The notes beneath the pieces are model-generated. The model saw nothing but the letters and a program-made list of their open reading frames with translations. It made no database searches and had not been told where the DNA came from. Positions 32,976 through 44,904 of a DNA stretch of 64,000 nucleotides are shown here, piece after piece. A program made the translations under genes and the position numbers. Source of the stretch: Synaphobranchus kaupii (taxonomy: Eukaryota; Chordata; Actinopteri; Anguilliformes; Synaphobranchidae); contig CM056381.1 in assembly GCA_029718625.1 (NCBI GenBank), positions 58,026,157 to 58,090,156 on the forward strand, read 5' to 3'. Position 1 is the stretch's first letter, and the number at the start of each line of letters is the position of its first letter.

Positions 32976-33630
32976 GCCTGGTACACACTACAAGGCATTT
33001 AAAATCACAAAAAAATGATATGGATGCGTGCGAGAGCCCACACATAACGACTTCGCAGAAGTTCATCATTCATTCGTCAACTGCACACACTAGATGGCTT
33101 ATCACACACTTAATGTTTATACTCCTGAGTCATGACCAATCAGAGTCCCGACTCTCAGAACCTGGGAACTACAGCAAATCATGGAGATGGACAGTCAGAT
33201 ACAACTTGTTGTGTATACATTAAATAAGCATTCGTACTATTTCCATAATTCTATTAGTCTTCCATTTCTACTGTCCACCTGGCTCGGGAGATAGTAGAAG
33301 TCTATCTTTTACTATTACCACCATGTTCCTGTTGTGAGTTCCGCTTCCCAGTCAGCTCGGCTTTCATTGTCTATTGCGGGATTCTGTTTGACATTCCATT
33401 GCCATTCCCCTCACACTACAGGATTTTGAGTCATAAATATCAAACGTTTGATATTTATGGTTCACAATCGGGCAGAGTCCAAGCTAATCGGGAGGGTTAA
33501 GATTCTGTCTGTAAACACCTCACACTACAAGATAATCATGGCAGATAATCGGTTCAGACCAGCCTCAAATTGGCAACGGAGGGGCAAATCGGGCCCAAAA
33601 TAGGCCCGAAAATCCTGTAGTGTGCGTCAT
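32976..33630. mobile_element. Probable non-autonomous TIR element with internal palindrome
   Basis: The left end GGTACACACTACAAGGCATT and the right end GAAAATCCTGTAGTGTGCGT are imperfect inverted repeats. The CACACTACA motif recurs inside at 33413 and 33523. A perfect 28-bp palindrome lies at 33432-33459. No target duplication was established and no transposase was seen. Confidence 0.5.
33432..33459. repeat. Perfect 28-bp palindrome
   Basis: Each half is CATAAATATCAAAC; the two halves abut with no spacer. Confidence 0.95.
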
Positions 33631-36600
33631 TGAATACATTGAATGCAGCAAGTACTACATAGAGTAAAAACAATACTTGGAAATATAATCCATAAAGAAA
33701 TGTTGCTGCGGTATTAACCCCCAAAACAAATTATCATTTTTCAGTGTTGCTCTCTTACCACCAAGGGCAAGGGTGGCCAACCCTGGTCTTCGAGAGCTAT
33801 GGAATATGGAGTTTTTGTTATATAATTAGCCTTCTGTAGTTTTTGAGTCAAGTCAGTTGCAGCCCATGAGCTGTAAAGAGAGGAGCCTAACACCATATCT
33901 TTATACCAATCATTGCTCTCAACCTGCTTTCCTCCTTTTACTTGAAACCCTGAATTGTGCCAATTATTGGACAGTTCATGCCTATTGGCATGTGATTTGC
34001 ATTGGTCTTAAATGGGTCTCATGCTCTCTTTCTTAATTCCCTGTTGGTGTTCATTTGAATGAAATCATAACAAATAATGCACCTTTAATGCAAATTGATA
34101 CATTATTCCCTCTAAAGCAAATGCATTTTTTTTAGCAATTCAACTGCAGAAGTTGTACAGATTAATGTGTCTTTAAATCCACAACATGCCTCTGAGTATT
34201 AATGTAACCACATTTTCAATTTATCTGCATGTGGATAAGTGCTTCATGAAAAGAAATGTAATACATATCACACAATAAAACTGAGAAACATAAATAGCTT
34301 TTGATTAGTATGAATTATTTAGGTAATTGAAGGCTTCATTGTTAATCAAGCAAAATAAATAAAGAGTGCTGAGAACAGTCATTTTTTTAAAGGAATTAAG
34401 ATAACCTCCTCTATTTTTAGATCAAGCTTTTAGCCACTAAATTTATAGCTACAAGGTATGCTGTAGAGCTTAAACAAGACACTGCTAATGGTTTAGGAGC
34501 TGCTGAAATCTAAGACTCTGTCGTAAATGGTACATTCAAAATGTAATGAGCCCCTGCAAGTCAGATAGGACAGCACAGGAATACACATGCATTAGACTTG
34601 GTTTCCAGTTTTCTTGTGGTTTCAGTGGTTTATGCTAGCCAGCTATGTGTTCCTTCTTTCTCGTTTGACCTCTGGGCCACCCAGTGTGCTCTGAAATGGA
34701 CATCCGGAACTACTAGCTCAGTGCAGATGGTTCTCTCCAGCTCAATAGCTGACCGGCAATGCATTTCTTGCCAGTGGGTCTGTAGCCAGGCTGAGCCAGC
34801 TGGTTGGTGATGTCACGAGGAAACATCCATGGACTGTTCTTCATAATCAGTAGCAGTACCTGGGAGTCTTTGCATTGTCTAGACTATTTATTAGAACTTG
34901 ATGTCTGGGAGAACAGATACCAAAGTGTCTATTAAGCTACCATTGCTGAAAATCAGATACATTGCTGTATGTTAAATGACTGAAGGGACAGTGCCTTGAA
35001 AAAGCACCAATGTTTTCAATGTAGTTGTGTAACAGGCATGTATGTGGTCTAATTTCAGGGTGGCTGCGTGTGTGGTGGTTGTTATGAACTATACACGTTA
35101 TCAGGACAGTGATTCCAATAAGAATTTGGCAGCCAATTCACTTGAAGATATGTTAAAAAAAATAAAGGAGGTGTGTGTTTTGGCATGCTCATGGCTAGGT
35201 CATTTAACCCATCATTCTTCACTCAGATATCGGATCAAAGTACTTGGAGTAAGTAGAAAAATAGGAAATCTTACTTCACATTATGAAAGCCAAATTCTTT
35301 ATATACTCTTACTTGAATTACTGGGATCTCTGTCATGTCTTCTCTGCCACCACCTTTGGAGATAAGTATGCATGCAAAGTACTGACAAATGACTGTGTTA
35401 ACCAATGAGACCTATAAGTATATGTAACTATGTGTATGTCACATGTACTTTCAAATATATAATAAAAGAAAATGCATCGCATAAATGTAACTTTAAGAAA
35501 CATGTAAGCTAATACATTTGAGATGGTTTTCTTTTTGCTAGGCACATAGAGTGTGGCATGAATAACCGGGTGAAAGTGATCACATGGTTAAGCTCTCTAT
35601 GTTCCACGGCACTGAAGGTTCATGCTAAATGGCATAGCTTGGTTATGCATAACCTCCTGGCTATGGTACTGCTGAGAGACCAGACTGAAAGTCTCTAGAC
35701 ACCCTCCCTGTCACCCCCGGCGGCACGGGGAGCTGGCAGTCAGGCGTATATATGGGCCGTCCGCCCGGCCAAGGCGGTAAATACAGTGCCGCTGCAAAAC
35801 GGACCTTGTGGTTTTATATCAAGGGAATCGATGGGAGTACCTGGCACCAACTACAAAGCCTGGCAAGGCCTCTCTCTGTCCCTCCAGTCATTATCACACG
35901 TTTCTGCTTCAAGGGTCATTAGGGAAAAATTCAATCTGATTGTCGCATGCCAAATTTATAGTCAGGATTCAGGTTAACAAAGACCCCCTGCCTTCTTGTT
36001 TTTCTGCTCAATTGATGCAGGGGGAACACCAGCGCTGCACAGCTCCTAGCTGCCAACTAATCCTCTAATAAAAACAAATGGGTAGGAAAAGGAGAAGGAT
36101 GGCAAAGACAGAAAGGATTGCTGTGGCCCCCTTTTTTTCTTTTTATATCTCTTCGTTCTTTTTGTGCTTCCAAATGTAAAGGCCTGACCAGAGGTCTGCT
36201 GTGTGTTCATGTGTTTGCGGGTGCTTGTGCGTATGCCGAAGCGCTCCCACGTGCATCCGCGTTCATACGTGTCCGTGTATGTTTGCATGTGGACACGCAC
36301 GTGTTTGTGTATGCACCTCTGTCCAGCTTTGTGTTTGTTTTAGTGAGAGAGAAAGAGAGGAGGACAGCCACAGCGATTGTGTATGTCAGCGCTCTGAGAG
36401 TTTGCGTGCAAGCCCTTGCGGGTGACTGTGAGCATCTCTTTAGCTATTCCTGTAAATATTAATGCACAGGTGTGAGTGCTTCTGTGCTCGCATGCAGCAT
36501 GCTGAAGTTTGCATGCATTGCATGTCTTTATTTTTGTCTGGCGAAACTGATTTTCACATTGTCATTTATGCATGCATGCATTTCATCTCAAAACATTCCA

Positions 36601-37400
36601 CTATTCACAGCTGGTATTCACCAGTGTGAATATTAGTGAAATGTATTTAATTAAAATAAGCATTGCATTCTAAGCACTCTGAATTATCTCTCATTGTAAT
36701 TCAAACCTCATTAACATTTCCCTAGTGTCTTGCAGTCATGTGATGAATTCTCAAAGATGTTTATCTCAAAGCAGGATGGCAGAATCCATTTTGCATTCAA
36801 CTAGTACCAGTTTTGATTACACTCTTCAAAAGACACTGGCATTTCGGCAGCAGTTTTGAAAATCAATCCTGGTGACTGGTATTTGTTATGACCAATCTCC
36901 TCAATCTCTGAAAAAATGTGTGTTGTTTCTTTTATAATTTTGTCCTTAAAACTTATTTTAAGGCATCATCTTTCTAAGGGAATTGCTTTCCATATAGCAC
37001 ATTACAGAAAATGTGGCATTAATCTGACCTTATGGTAAATTCTTAAATTGATTTTTTAAAAATAGAATCTAATTAAGAACAATTAGCAACTTGTTACAAA
37101 TCAGAAGATGCAATTATGGTTGAAAGAAAACCACTGTACACAGTCCCTGGGAGTGAGTCTGACAATACATGATTAAAGTCTTCTCTGTTCTAATTTCTTG
37201 TGCAAATTATTTTTTTTAAATTCCATTCACAAAATTTATCAGCATTCTTTACCTCTTAAGGCTAATATAATGCATGCCAAAAGTAAGACATGTTTTGATA
37301 ATTGCAAGTGCCCATCTTTACATGGAGAAAAGGGGCTGCAAAATGACAAGGCAATGAAGTAACAGCATAGCGAATGCTGCGCTAACCACTAATACACTGT
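33631..37400. other. Long unassigned stretch
   Basis: No gene or transposon recognised. A short GC-rich segment at 35705-35790 (CCCCCGGCGGCACGGGG) and a GTGTGT/GCGTG-rich segment at about 36200-36440 stand out. The open frames over the latter are compositional. A GCATGCATGCATT word lies near 36570. Confidence 0.4.
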
Positions 37401-38093
37401 GGGGTCCATTTACTAAAGGTTTATGTGTACAAAAACACGTGTAAAACTGTTACCGCCCGCAAAAAGTCATCCGAGGTGATCAACTAACGAGGTGTAAAGA
37501 GGATTTATGAACAGTAAGAATATTTTTTTTAAATCATGAAGAAAATTGTGTTACAGAATACAAGAGTATCTAGTATTTGAATCAAACCAGCAATACAACA
37601 TATGGAAATTATAACAAACTGAATAACAAGCAAATCAAAATCAAAACTTTATAAAAAATAAAACCCATGATCAAATGGAAATGTGATTGTATGTGATACT
37701 TACGGTGTGAGTAGGTTTAGTGCTAGTAATCATAGTTATGATAATTTCAGTCCTGACAAACATCTGTAATTGCTGGCAGAAACTAAGAGACATCCCGCGA
37801 TGAACAGAAAACCGCCAGCTCGTTCAGTGTAACAGTAGCCTAGGCTATACTCTACACTAAAAAATAATACCATAAAAATGTCAACATTGCTGTGAATCTT
37901 TTCACCGTTTTCTTACAGTATAACCATTCCAAACAAAATCTCTCAATTAAATATGGCTGTTTTGTGGCTGGAGTAATTTCCATAATGACTCTTAGTTGGT
38001 CACCCGCAAAGTGTGAAATGTTAACGCGAGCAAATACTTTGGCTGCACCCACAAAATAACACCCCTTATTTGGGATCTTAGTAAATCGACCCC
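37401..38093 (+). mobile_element. Harbinger-like element A, near full-length non-autonomous copy
   Basis: The left end GGGGTCCATTTACTAAAGG and the right end TTAGTAAATCGACCCC are inverted. TAA follows the right end, but the left flank reads TGT, so no matching duplication is visible. Two other partial copies exist at 25.9 and 28.7 kb. A minus-strand open frame (38130-37852) crosses its right end without a recognised domain. The superfamily call rests on the TIR style and the adjacent TWA-flanked MITE. Confidence 0.65.
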
Positions 38094-38096
38094 TAA

Positions 38097-38256
38097 GGGT
38101 CTGATTTATTAAGACGTTTAGAGTGTGCAAAATCTTTTAGCCCCCGGAAAACCAATAACATAACAAATGATTGGTCATGGTATTTGTTTTGCACCAGTCA
38201 TTGGTTGTGTTATTAGTTCTGTGTGTGCTAAAAGTTTTTGCACCCGCTAAAGGCCC
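38097..38256. mobile_element. Harbinger-like MITE B, copy 2
   Basis: TAA flanks both ends (38094-38096 and 38257-38259). The left end GGTCTGATTTATTAAGACG and the right end TTTTGCACCCGCTAAAGG match copy 1 at 26041-26205. The right terminal repeat has lost about 12 bases. Its left TAA directly follows the end of element A. Confidence 0.75.
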
Positions 38257-38259
38257 TAA

Positions 38260-41200
38260 GTGTAGGTATAACAGCAAAAAAAAAGACTCTCACAAAGGAA
38301 AATAGCTGCTGTGCATGTCATTTTGAAGCAAAAAATATAATTCTGTCTGAATTAATGGAATTAGTGTGTTTCAGGAAGAACGTGAGACTGCAGGAGCCCA
38401 TTTCTGACAGCCACGTCCCAGCCTTTCCTGTATGTATCCAAGCGACTTTTTCCACATCAGCTTGCAGTTCCGCTACATTGCCTTATTTATCAGTTTCTTG
38501 AAGACAACTCCCCTGGGGGTGAGACATCTGCTGTGTTCCTTTTGAAGATTCATTGCTTAGCTCCACCTTTAATGGGACAGAGCCCTTATCTGCATTGCTT
38601 GCCATGAGAAGTGCTAACAGGTGGTGAAGAATACATGCACGCAGTTTGATACATAATATATGGCATGCTAATGCAACTGCACCTTCCTCCTGCCTCCTGT
38701 CATAGCATTAACTCTTCAAATGCAGCTAACTGGGCTCAGCTGGTAAAAGCACTGGCCACAAATAAAGGCTGAGCCCTGTAGCCTAGACATATCTCGTTTG
38801 GATCTAGACTATGTCATTAGCTATGACCTCAAGTCCACTGTGAACCAGAGTCCACAGCAGTGAGGCCAATTTGGGTTTGTCCCAGAACGGTAGGTGGCCT
38901 TAAGTCATCCAAGGGTCTTTAGCCTGCCAGTGCACAAATGCTCCCAGTTATTACCAGGAACATGCAAGTTACCAGCACTCAGTGAGGGATGTACTTCTTC
39001 CCTGATTGGCACTAACTCTCCTGTAGTACTCCCCGTGGCTCGTAAAAATAGTCTGACTCGCAGGCGAGAATGGAAAATGCGTGCGTTTCAGCTGCAGTGC
39101 TCCCTCTTTGGGTGAGGATGGACTAGTGGTAATGTGAGAGCATAGTACAATTGGTGATTAACGTGAATAATGGGAGACATGCAGGCAAATGGTCCAGAAT
39201 TTGACGAGGGTAATGCAGACCGCAGCTCACATCACATTGGTCAACAATTCTTCCAATCATTTTCCCGCCAATGTGAGTATACAGAGCATTTTGCAGGCAG
39301 AGTGTGATTAATTAAAGGGGGCATTTACGCAAATAAACCGCAAGAACCAACACTCAGCAGCCCGGACACTTAATTATTCACTTAACCACTATTTATTTAG
39401 CCAGAGAAATATCAACAAGAGCCTTCTTAACGGCTGAAATGACCTTTGAACGTGGATGGCCTCTCTGATAAGACATAGATGTGTATGCCATGCTCTGTCC
39501 GTCTGGACTGATGTATTACTGAGGCAGTTAAGCAGTCAATCAGGCTAATGGAGTCAGCCCACAGGGCATCAGAAACAAACAATCAAGAAGGAAGCAAGAA
39601 AGAATTCCTTGGCAGGCAGATACCTGTCAGTTACAGAATTAAGGCCAGATGTGTTCAGGGGAGAGATTTGGGAGGGAGGAAGGCAGGGGGCATCAGGTCT
39701 GAGGAGGGTCACTTAATGCTGTTCTTCATTGCACACAGCTGTGCCACCACCCACCACCCCTGACCTCTGACATCTTCCACCAGGATGTCCTGCAGTGAGA
39801 ATGCAGGGTGATTGGCCACAGAGCTCCTATCTCATTTCCTGCTTCTCTTCAGACATTTGACCCACAACTTGTTTGCCTCTGGACTTGAAAGACATGTTCT
39901 TACCCCATTTAAGCAGCTAAGCTCTATAACTGAAAATGGCTTTCAAAAACAGCAGTTGTCACGTGTCAGAAAAAAAAAAACTATCAGAAAAGAAAACAGG
40001 ACCTTTGTCAAACATTTAATGGGCTTTGGATGTCACACATTACCCTGTAACCACAATTGGAGCTACAGTGCATTTTGATGCCAGATTCTTTCATTTGATG
40101 GAAATAAATGGTGGGGAAAACTTGCTCTTCCAGAATGCTATGTGCAGAGGAAATTTTCAGTGCAACAAGCAACAGTATGTGCACGTAATACAGATAAGAA
40201 TTATGGACAGAAAGACTCTCAGATAAGAATAAGCATACTGCTCTATTATGCATTTTTTACATACAGCAATACATAGTTACTCATCAACATGTATCAAACA
40301 GATGAGATTTATAGACAACAAAGTGTTTTATCACACCAGGACAAAAAACGTTTTTATTATTTTATAGAAAAAAAAGTTCTAAACATCTCGATACATCTCT
40401 TGTCATCCTCACTTGGATGCTGTTTTCTTTCTATTTTATGACCTGAAAAATTGAAACCATAGCCTGGCGTCTGGTTTTTAATCATTCCACTCCCCTGTTG
40501 TGGCTTTTATCATATGGCACTGGTCTAATTGGATTCATAGTGTATTTTGAACATTTCTTTTCTCATTCCTTTTTTATTACAGAGTAGAGCTTTATTTTTT
40601 TTCTCTTGGTGGTGATGGTGAAATGACTATGGAGACATGTTCATACACCACACCCTGTTCTGCTTTGCAGTCTAACCTACTCCAATCCAGACCTCCCTCC
40701 CTCCCCAGTTTCCCTGGCTGAGCAGAGCTTGAACTGAAACCGGACTCTAATGACAGGCCAGAACTGAGGACTGGCTGTGTAGCCAGCTTTTCCTTTTGCC
40801 ACCTGCTTCCACAAGGCCCTCATTAAGTCATCATTCATCTCTTAATAAAATAAATAAATGCAATAAAATAATTCATTAAAGGCCCTATTCCATTCGAGTG
40901 TGTTTGGGTTTGCTCGAGACCTTGGGAAATGTGCATTTCGGTTGTTTATTACGTTGTAGCTATGGATTGAACTGAACAAGCCAAAATGATTGAAACAGAA
41001 TATGTAAAACACCTGCTTTAGTTGGGCTGTGCAATTTTTCTAAGAAAGCTTTGATTATCTGACTTTGAGCGAATGCAGTTTGAAATGGAACTGTGGTGTG
41101 GATTCGGCGAGGTTCTCCCCTCCCCTCTCCCACTGTTGTTTTCACAATGTGAGCAGAAATGTAAAAGAAAATGAGACACTTGAGCCCAGGTTTTGCAGGA

Positions 41201-41503
41201 CTACAGCACCTGTTGGTTTACATTCAAGTCATGCGTGTATTCATTTGAATCTCTTTGATTTGAATCACTCCTTTACAGACAATAATGTCTTGAAAGTGCT
41301 TTACACATTAAAATAGAACCACGGCAATATGATAAGAAAACAAAGAGAATAAAATAATAAATCAATACATAAAATAGAGCACAGAATGCAATTTCAAGCA
41401 GGCATTTGAGCACAGACTCAAGAAAACAAATAAAACAGTAAAAGTATAATTTAAGCTAAGGATCTAAAACATAGCTATATTTACATGTCTGCATATTAGA
41501 TAG
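38260..41503. other. Long unassigned stretch
   Basis: No gene or repeat family recognised. Open frames present are short and lack domains. Confidence 0.4.
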
Positions 41504-41728
41504 CTACATTTATGTTTAGGCACTTAGCAGATGCTCTTATACAGAGTGACTTACACAGCTTACATTGTTTTTACATACAGTAAGTGTACAAACTAGATAT
41601 TTACTGAAGCACTTCAGGTTAAGTACCCCGCTCATGGGTACAATGGAAATGAGCCACCCGGGAATGGACGATGGACGGAGTTACAAGCTCAGCTCCCAAA
41701 CGATTATCCTACACTGCCATCCTAGAAG
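41504..41728 (-). mobile_element. tRNA-derived SINE with L2-like tail
   Basis: On the minus strand the head reads GGCAGTGTAGGATAATCGTT and GAGCTTGTAACTCCGTC, a tRNA-like A-box context, then ATTCCCGGGTGGC near the B-box position. The tail end on the plus strand is TTAGCAGATGCTCTTATACA, the inverse of the GCG-TCTGCTAA hairpin of L2 3' ends. The element is diverged and probably inactive. Confidence 0.7.
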
Positions 41729-44700
41729 CTAAAAAGAAAGTTCATAAAAAAGTGTGTTTTGATATAAAGGATAGTAGTTCTGAATGCCAATGTCTATTTC
41801 TCAGAAGCTTCATCCACTATCCCTACTGCAGCATGCCTTGGTTACACAAGACAAATCCTGGTCAAAATGTTGCAAGCGTCACGAGGTGGAGAGCTGAACT
41901 CTTTACACACACACAGCCCACTTCAGATTCTGTGGGAGAGTAAATTTTTCCAATGGATGGTTTATAACCACCCATTCAGCTTTTCTCTGGCTGCAATTTC
42001 ACAGAAAAAAAATTGATCAAGTTTTTTTCAAGGGGTTGAGAGGTCTGGAGCAAAATGTGCTGCACAGAGATGGGGTTTGGGCCATGGAGCTGAACTGGAT
42101 TACATTTTATTTCTGTTTACAATGCATCATAACTTGCATCTGCTACATTTCCAGTAAGGCTGGCAAGCTTTTTGTGGTGGGCATAAAAGGAATTCAGATA
42201 AGAGCCAAAAATGACTAAGACTCCCGCAAATTATGGTGAATGTTGAGAAAACCTGTGTAAGTTGATTTAGTGAGGTATTTACTAACAGTAATTGTGCAAG
42301 TGAACACAGCAACAAAACATGCATTACCACGGCTATTAAAAGCTTGTCATGCACCCTAACTTTTCTGGAAATTGTGGCTAGCCTTGAAAAGTCATATACA
42401 AGGTAGTTCATATGCATGTATCTGCATAATGGCTTTGCATGCTTTTATCACATTTCTGCCAAATTCACATGTGACCACATGAGTAAATATGGACTAATAT
42501 GGACAAATAGATGAATAGTTCACAGAACCTAATTCTGTAATAACCACACACACACACACGCACACACTTAAATATTTTCTTTTTTGCAGTTTTAAGACAG
42601 ATTTGTATTGTAAGTTTTTTAGTTTAATATGCTTGGTTTTTGAGCAGCCAATAATATATTCATGCCAGAAAAATCCCCAAACATCGGCAGTAATAATACA
42701 TATCAATTAAATAAATACAAAAAACAACAAAACCAAAAAATCATACTGATTATGAGAAAATTACTTCACACAGTCATAAGATTTCCTCAGAAATTCCATC
42801 TGTCGTTAACTTGGGCAACTAGTGTGATGGAATAAACAGAGCCCTCCATTCATTATTATTGAAATAACATTTGTCCTTAACTTTGAGTGATACGTTTAAG
42901 CAGGATGCAAACATTTGTTTTGCATACTACTAGGATTTCACTGTTTACTGAAATGATGGAATAATTTGTCTGAGAAGTGTGCACATATTTAAGTTATGTA
43001 CTTAGTGACAAAAGGTCACTACAGTTGCTTTGAATAAAGACTGTCATTGAAGGGTTTGTTAGTTTTAACAACATAGGAATGTCTATACATAATGATTTGT
43101 TATGATAGTGAAGAAGATCCAACAATTACATTTTGACCTCAAGAACCCATCACGTGTGATGGTACAGTTTGCAACTGTAATCTTTAATAATATAACTGAG
43201 CCATGCCAACATTTTAAACAGTCAAAATCATTATGTAGTCAGCGCCACAGTAATTGTATGCCTCCATGTCATTGCTTTTCATTTAAAAGAGAAAAGGGAT
43301 ATTGCCACAACACATTATTTTAACTCAACGCTTATAATTTACTGAAACACCATGACCATGTTTGAGAGCTTTGTTGGGGTGGTTTGTATACTAGGTCTGG
43401 GACATTTAGCCGATTACCATCTTTTCAGTGTAGTGTTTCTTGCTGATTAGTGATTTATTCCCCATAATTTATTATCCAAGGGTGAGACCACTATTATATT
43501 ACAGAGAGGGAATCGAGGCCAAGGCATTCAGTTTGAGGAACGTCAACTGTAGAAAATGTCAACCACAATGCATTGGTAATTGAAAAATTAGGAAAACCAG
43601 GGCTTAATTAGGCTAAAGCTTAATGTAGCAGATTACTTCAATTTTCAATCACCAGAGTCTTGGCAATAATGCTCAGATTGAGGTCTGTCTGCATGCCAAA
43701 ATATACAGAATAAAAGCAGATAAAATCAACGAACACTTTAAAAGTTAAAAATGACAAAATCCTAGTGGATTCTCAGATTATTTGGTTCAAATAATTATTA
43801 GAAAGAAAAAATATTTTTACCAATATTCACAATAAATGTATTTGTTATGATTGTATATTTTGGTTAGTAACAGTTTTAAATTTATAATTGTACACAATTA
43901 TTAAAATCAGCTGTAAATGTTATGAATATCTATTAACCACAATTTTAATTACTCATATTTAATAATTTCACAATATCCACTTATCTGTATCAAAACAAAT
44001 GAATTTATGGTCATACATATTCAAAGCTTTAAATTATAAACATGGAAAATACAATTATAAATAATAAATACTGTACTATTGCAATATCAAGTGGTGAAGG
44101 AGATTTATGAAGTAACAGTCAAGGGGTTATTTGCTAAACGTTTCTGTATACCTACAGCAGATAGCACAAACTAAAGTGTTTGCTCAATTCCTATGACCCT
44201 TTTAACTTGCAGCATTACATCTTGCATCTATGCAATGCCAGGCAGCTGAGGTCAGGGAAAGGCTGAGCCAATGACAGGGCTGTGAAAGGGAGGTCATAGG
44301 TCATGACTGCAACAATCCCACGGGCATGCTACACATGCCAGCATGGTCATGTAAGGCCACTACCCTGTTGATAGATGGCCACCATAATGGGTCCTTCGGC
44401 ATAGTAATTGTTTTAAAGGATGTGCTGACTCATTGATGGAGGCACTGTTGAGGCCTATGACATTTTTTTTCAACATGTTCAGTAACTTGATACAACAAGA
44501 AACATGAAAGATGGGTAGAAAGAGATCAAAGTGGAAAACTTGCACAGAATTTCAACCCACCATCAGTCACACCTTATCGAATAAGAAAAATACCGGGATT
44601 AAATCTGTGAAAATACAGCAATGATAATGAATTCTTGACCTATGGTGATGCTAAAATCTAGCAAAGCATTCATATTTATTTTAATTAATTATAATTTCAC

Positions 44701-44904
44701 AAATGAAGTTCAGCCAACCACAGGGTCAGAATGACTCCCATCTGCTCAGTTAGCTGCAGCTGACAGATACAGTCTGCTTCACCTTGTGAACCCAAATATC
44801 ATAAGAGCTGTACAGGCACAGATCGTTTTAGTTGCAATTATTTTGCTTGTCTTTTAGTAGGCTCTCTAGCACCTCTACTGGTGAAATCAGCTGAATAAGT
44901 CAAT
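41729..44904. other. Long unassigned AT-rich stretch
   Basis: It holds a (CA)n tract at 42545-42568. Nothing else recognised; no open frame carries a domain. Confidence 0.4.

Noticed and set aside
36046..36462. Cysteine/valine-rich open frames on both strands
   Set aside because: They follow from a GTGTGT/GCGTG-rich tract; opposite-strand and shifted frames overlap with equal length.
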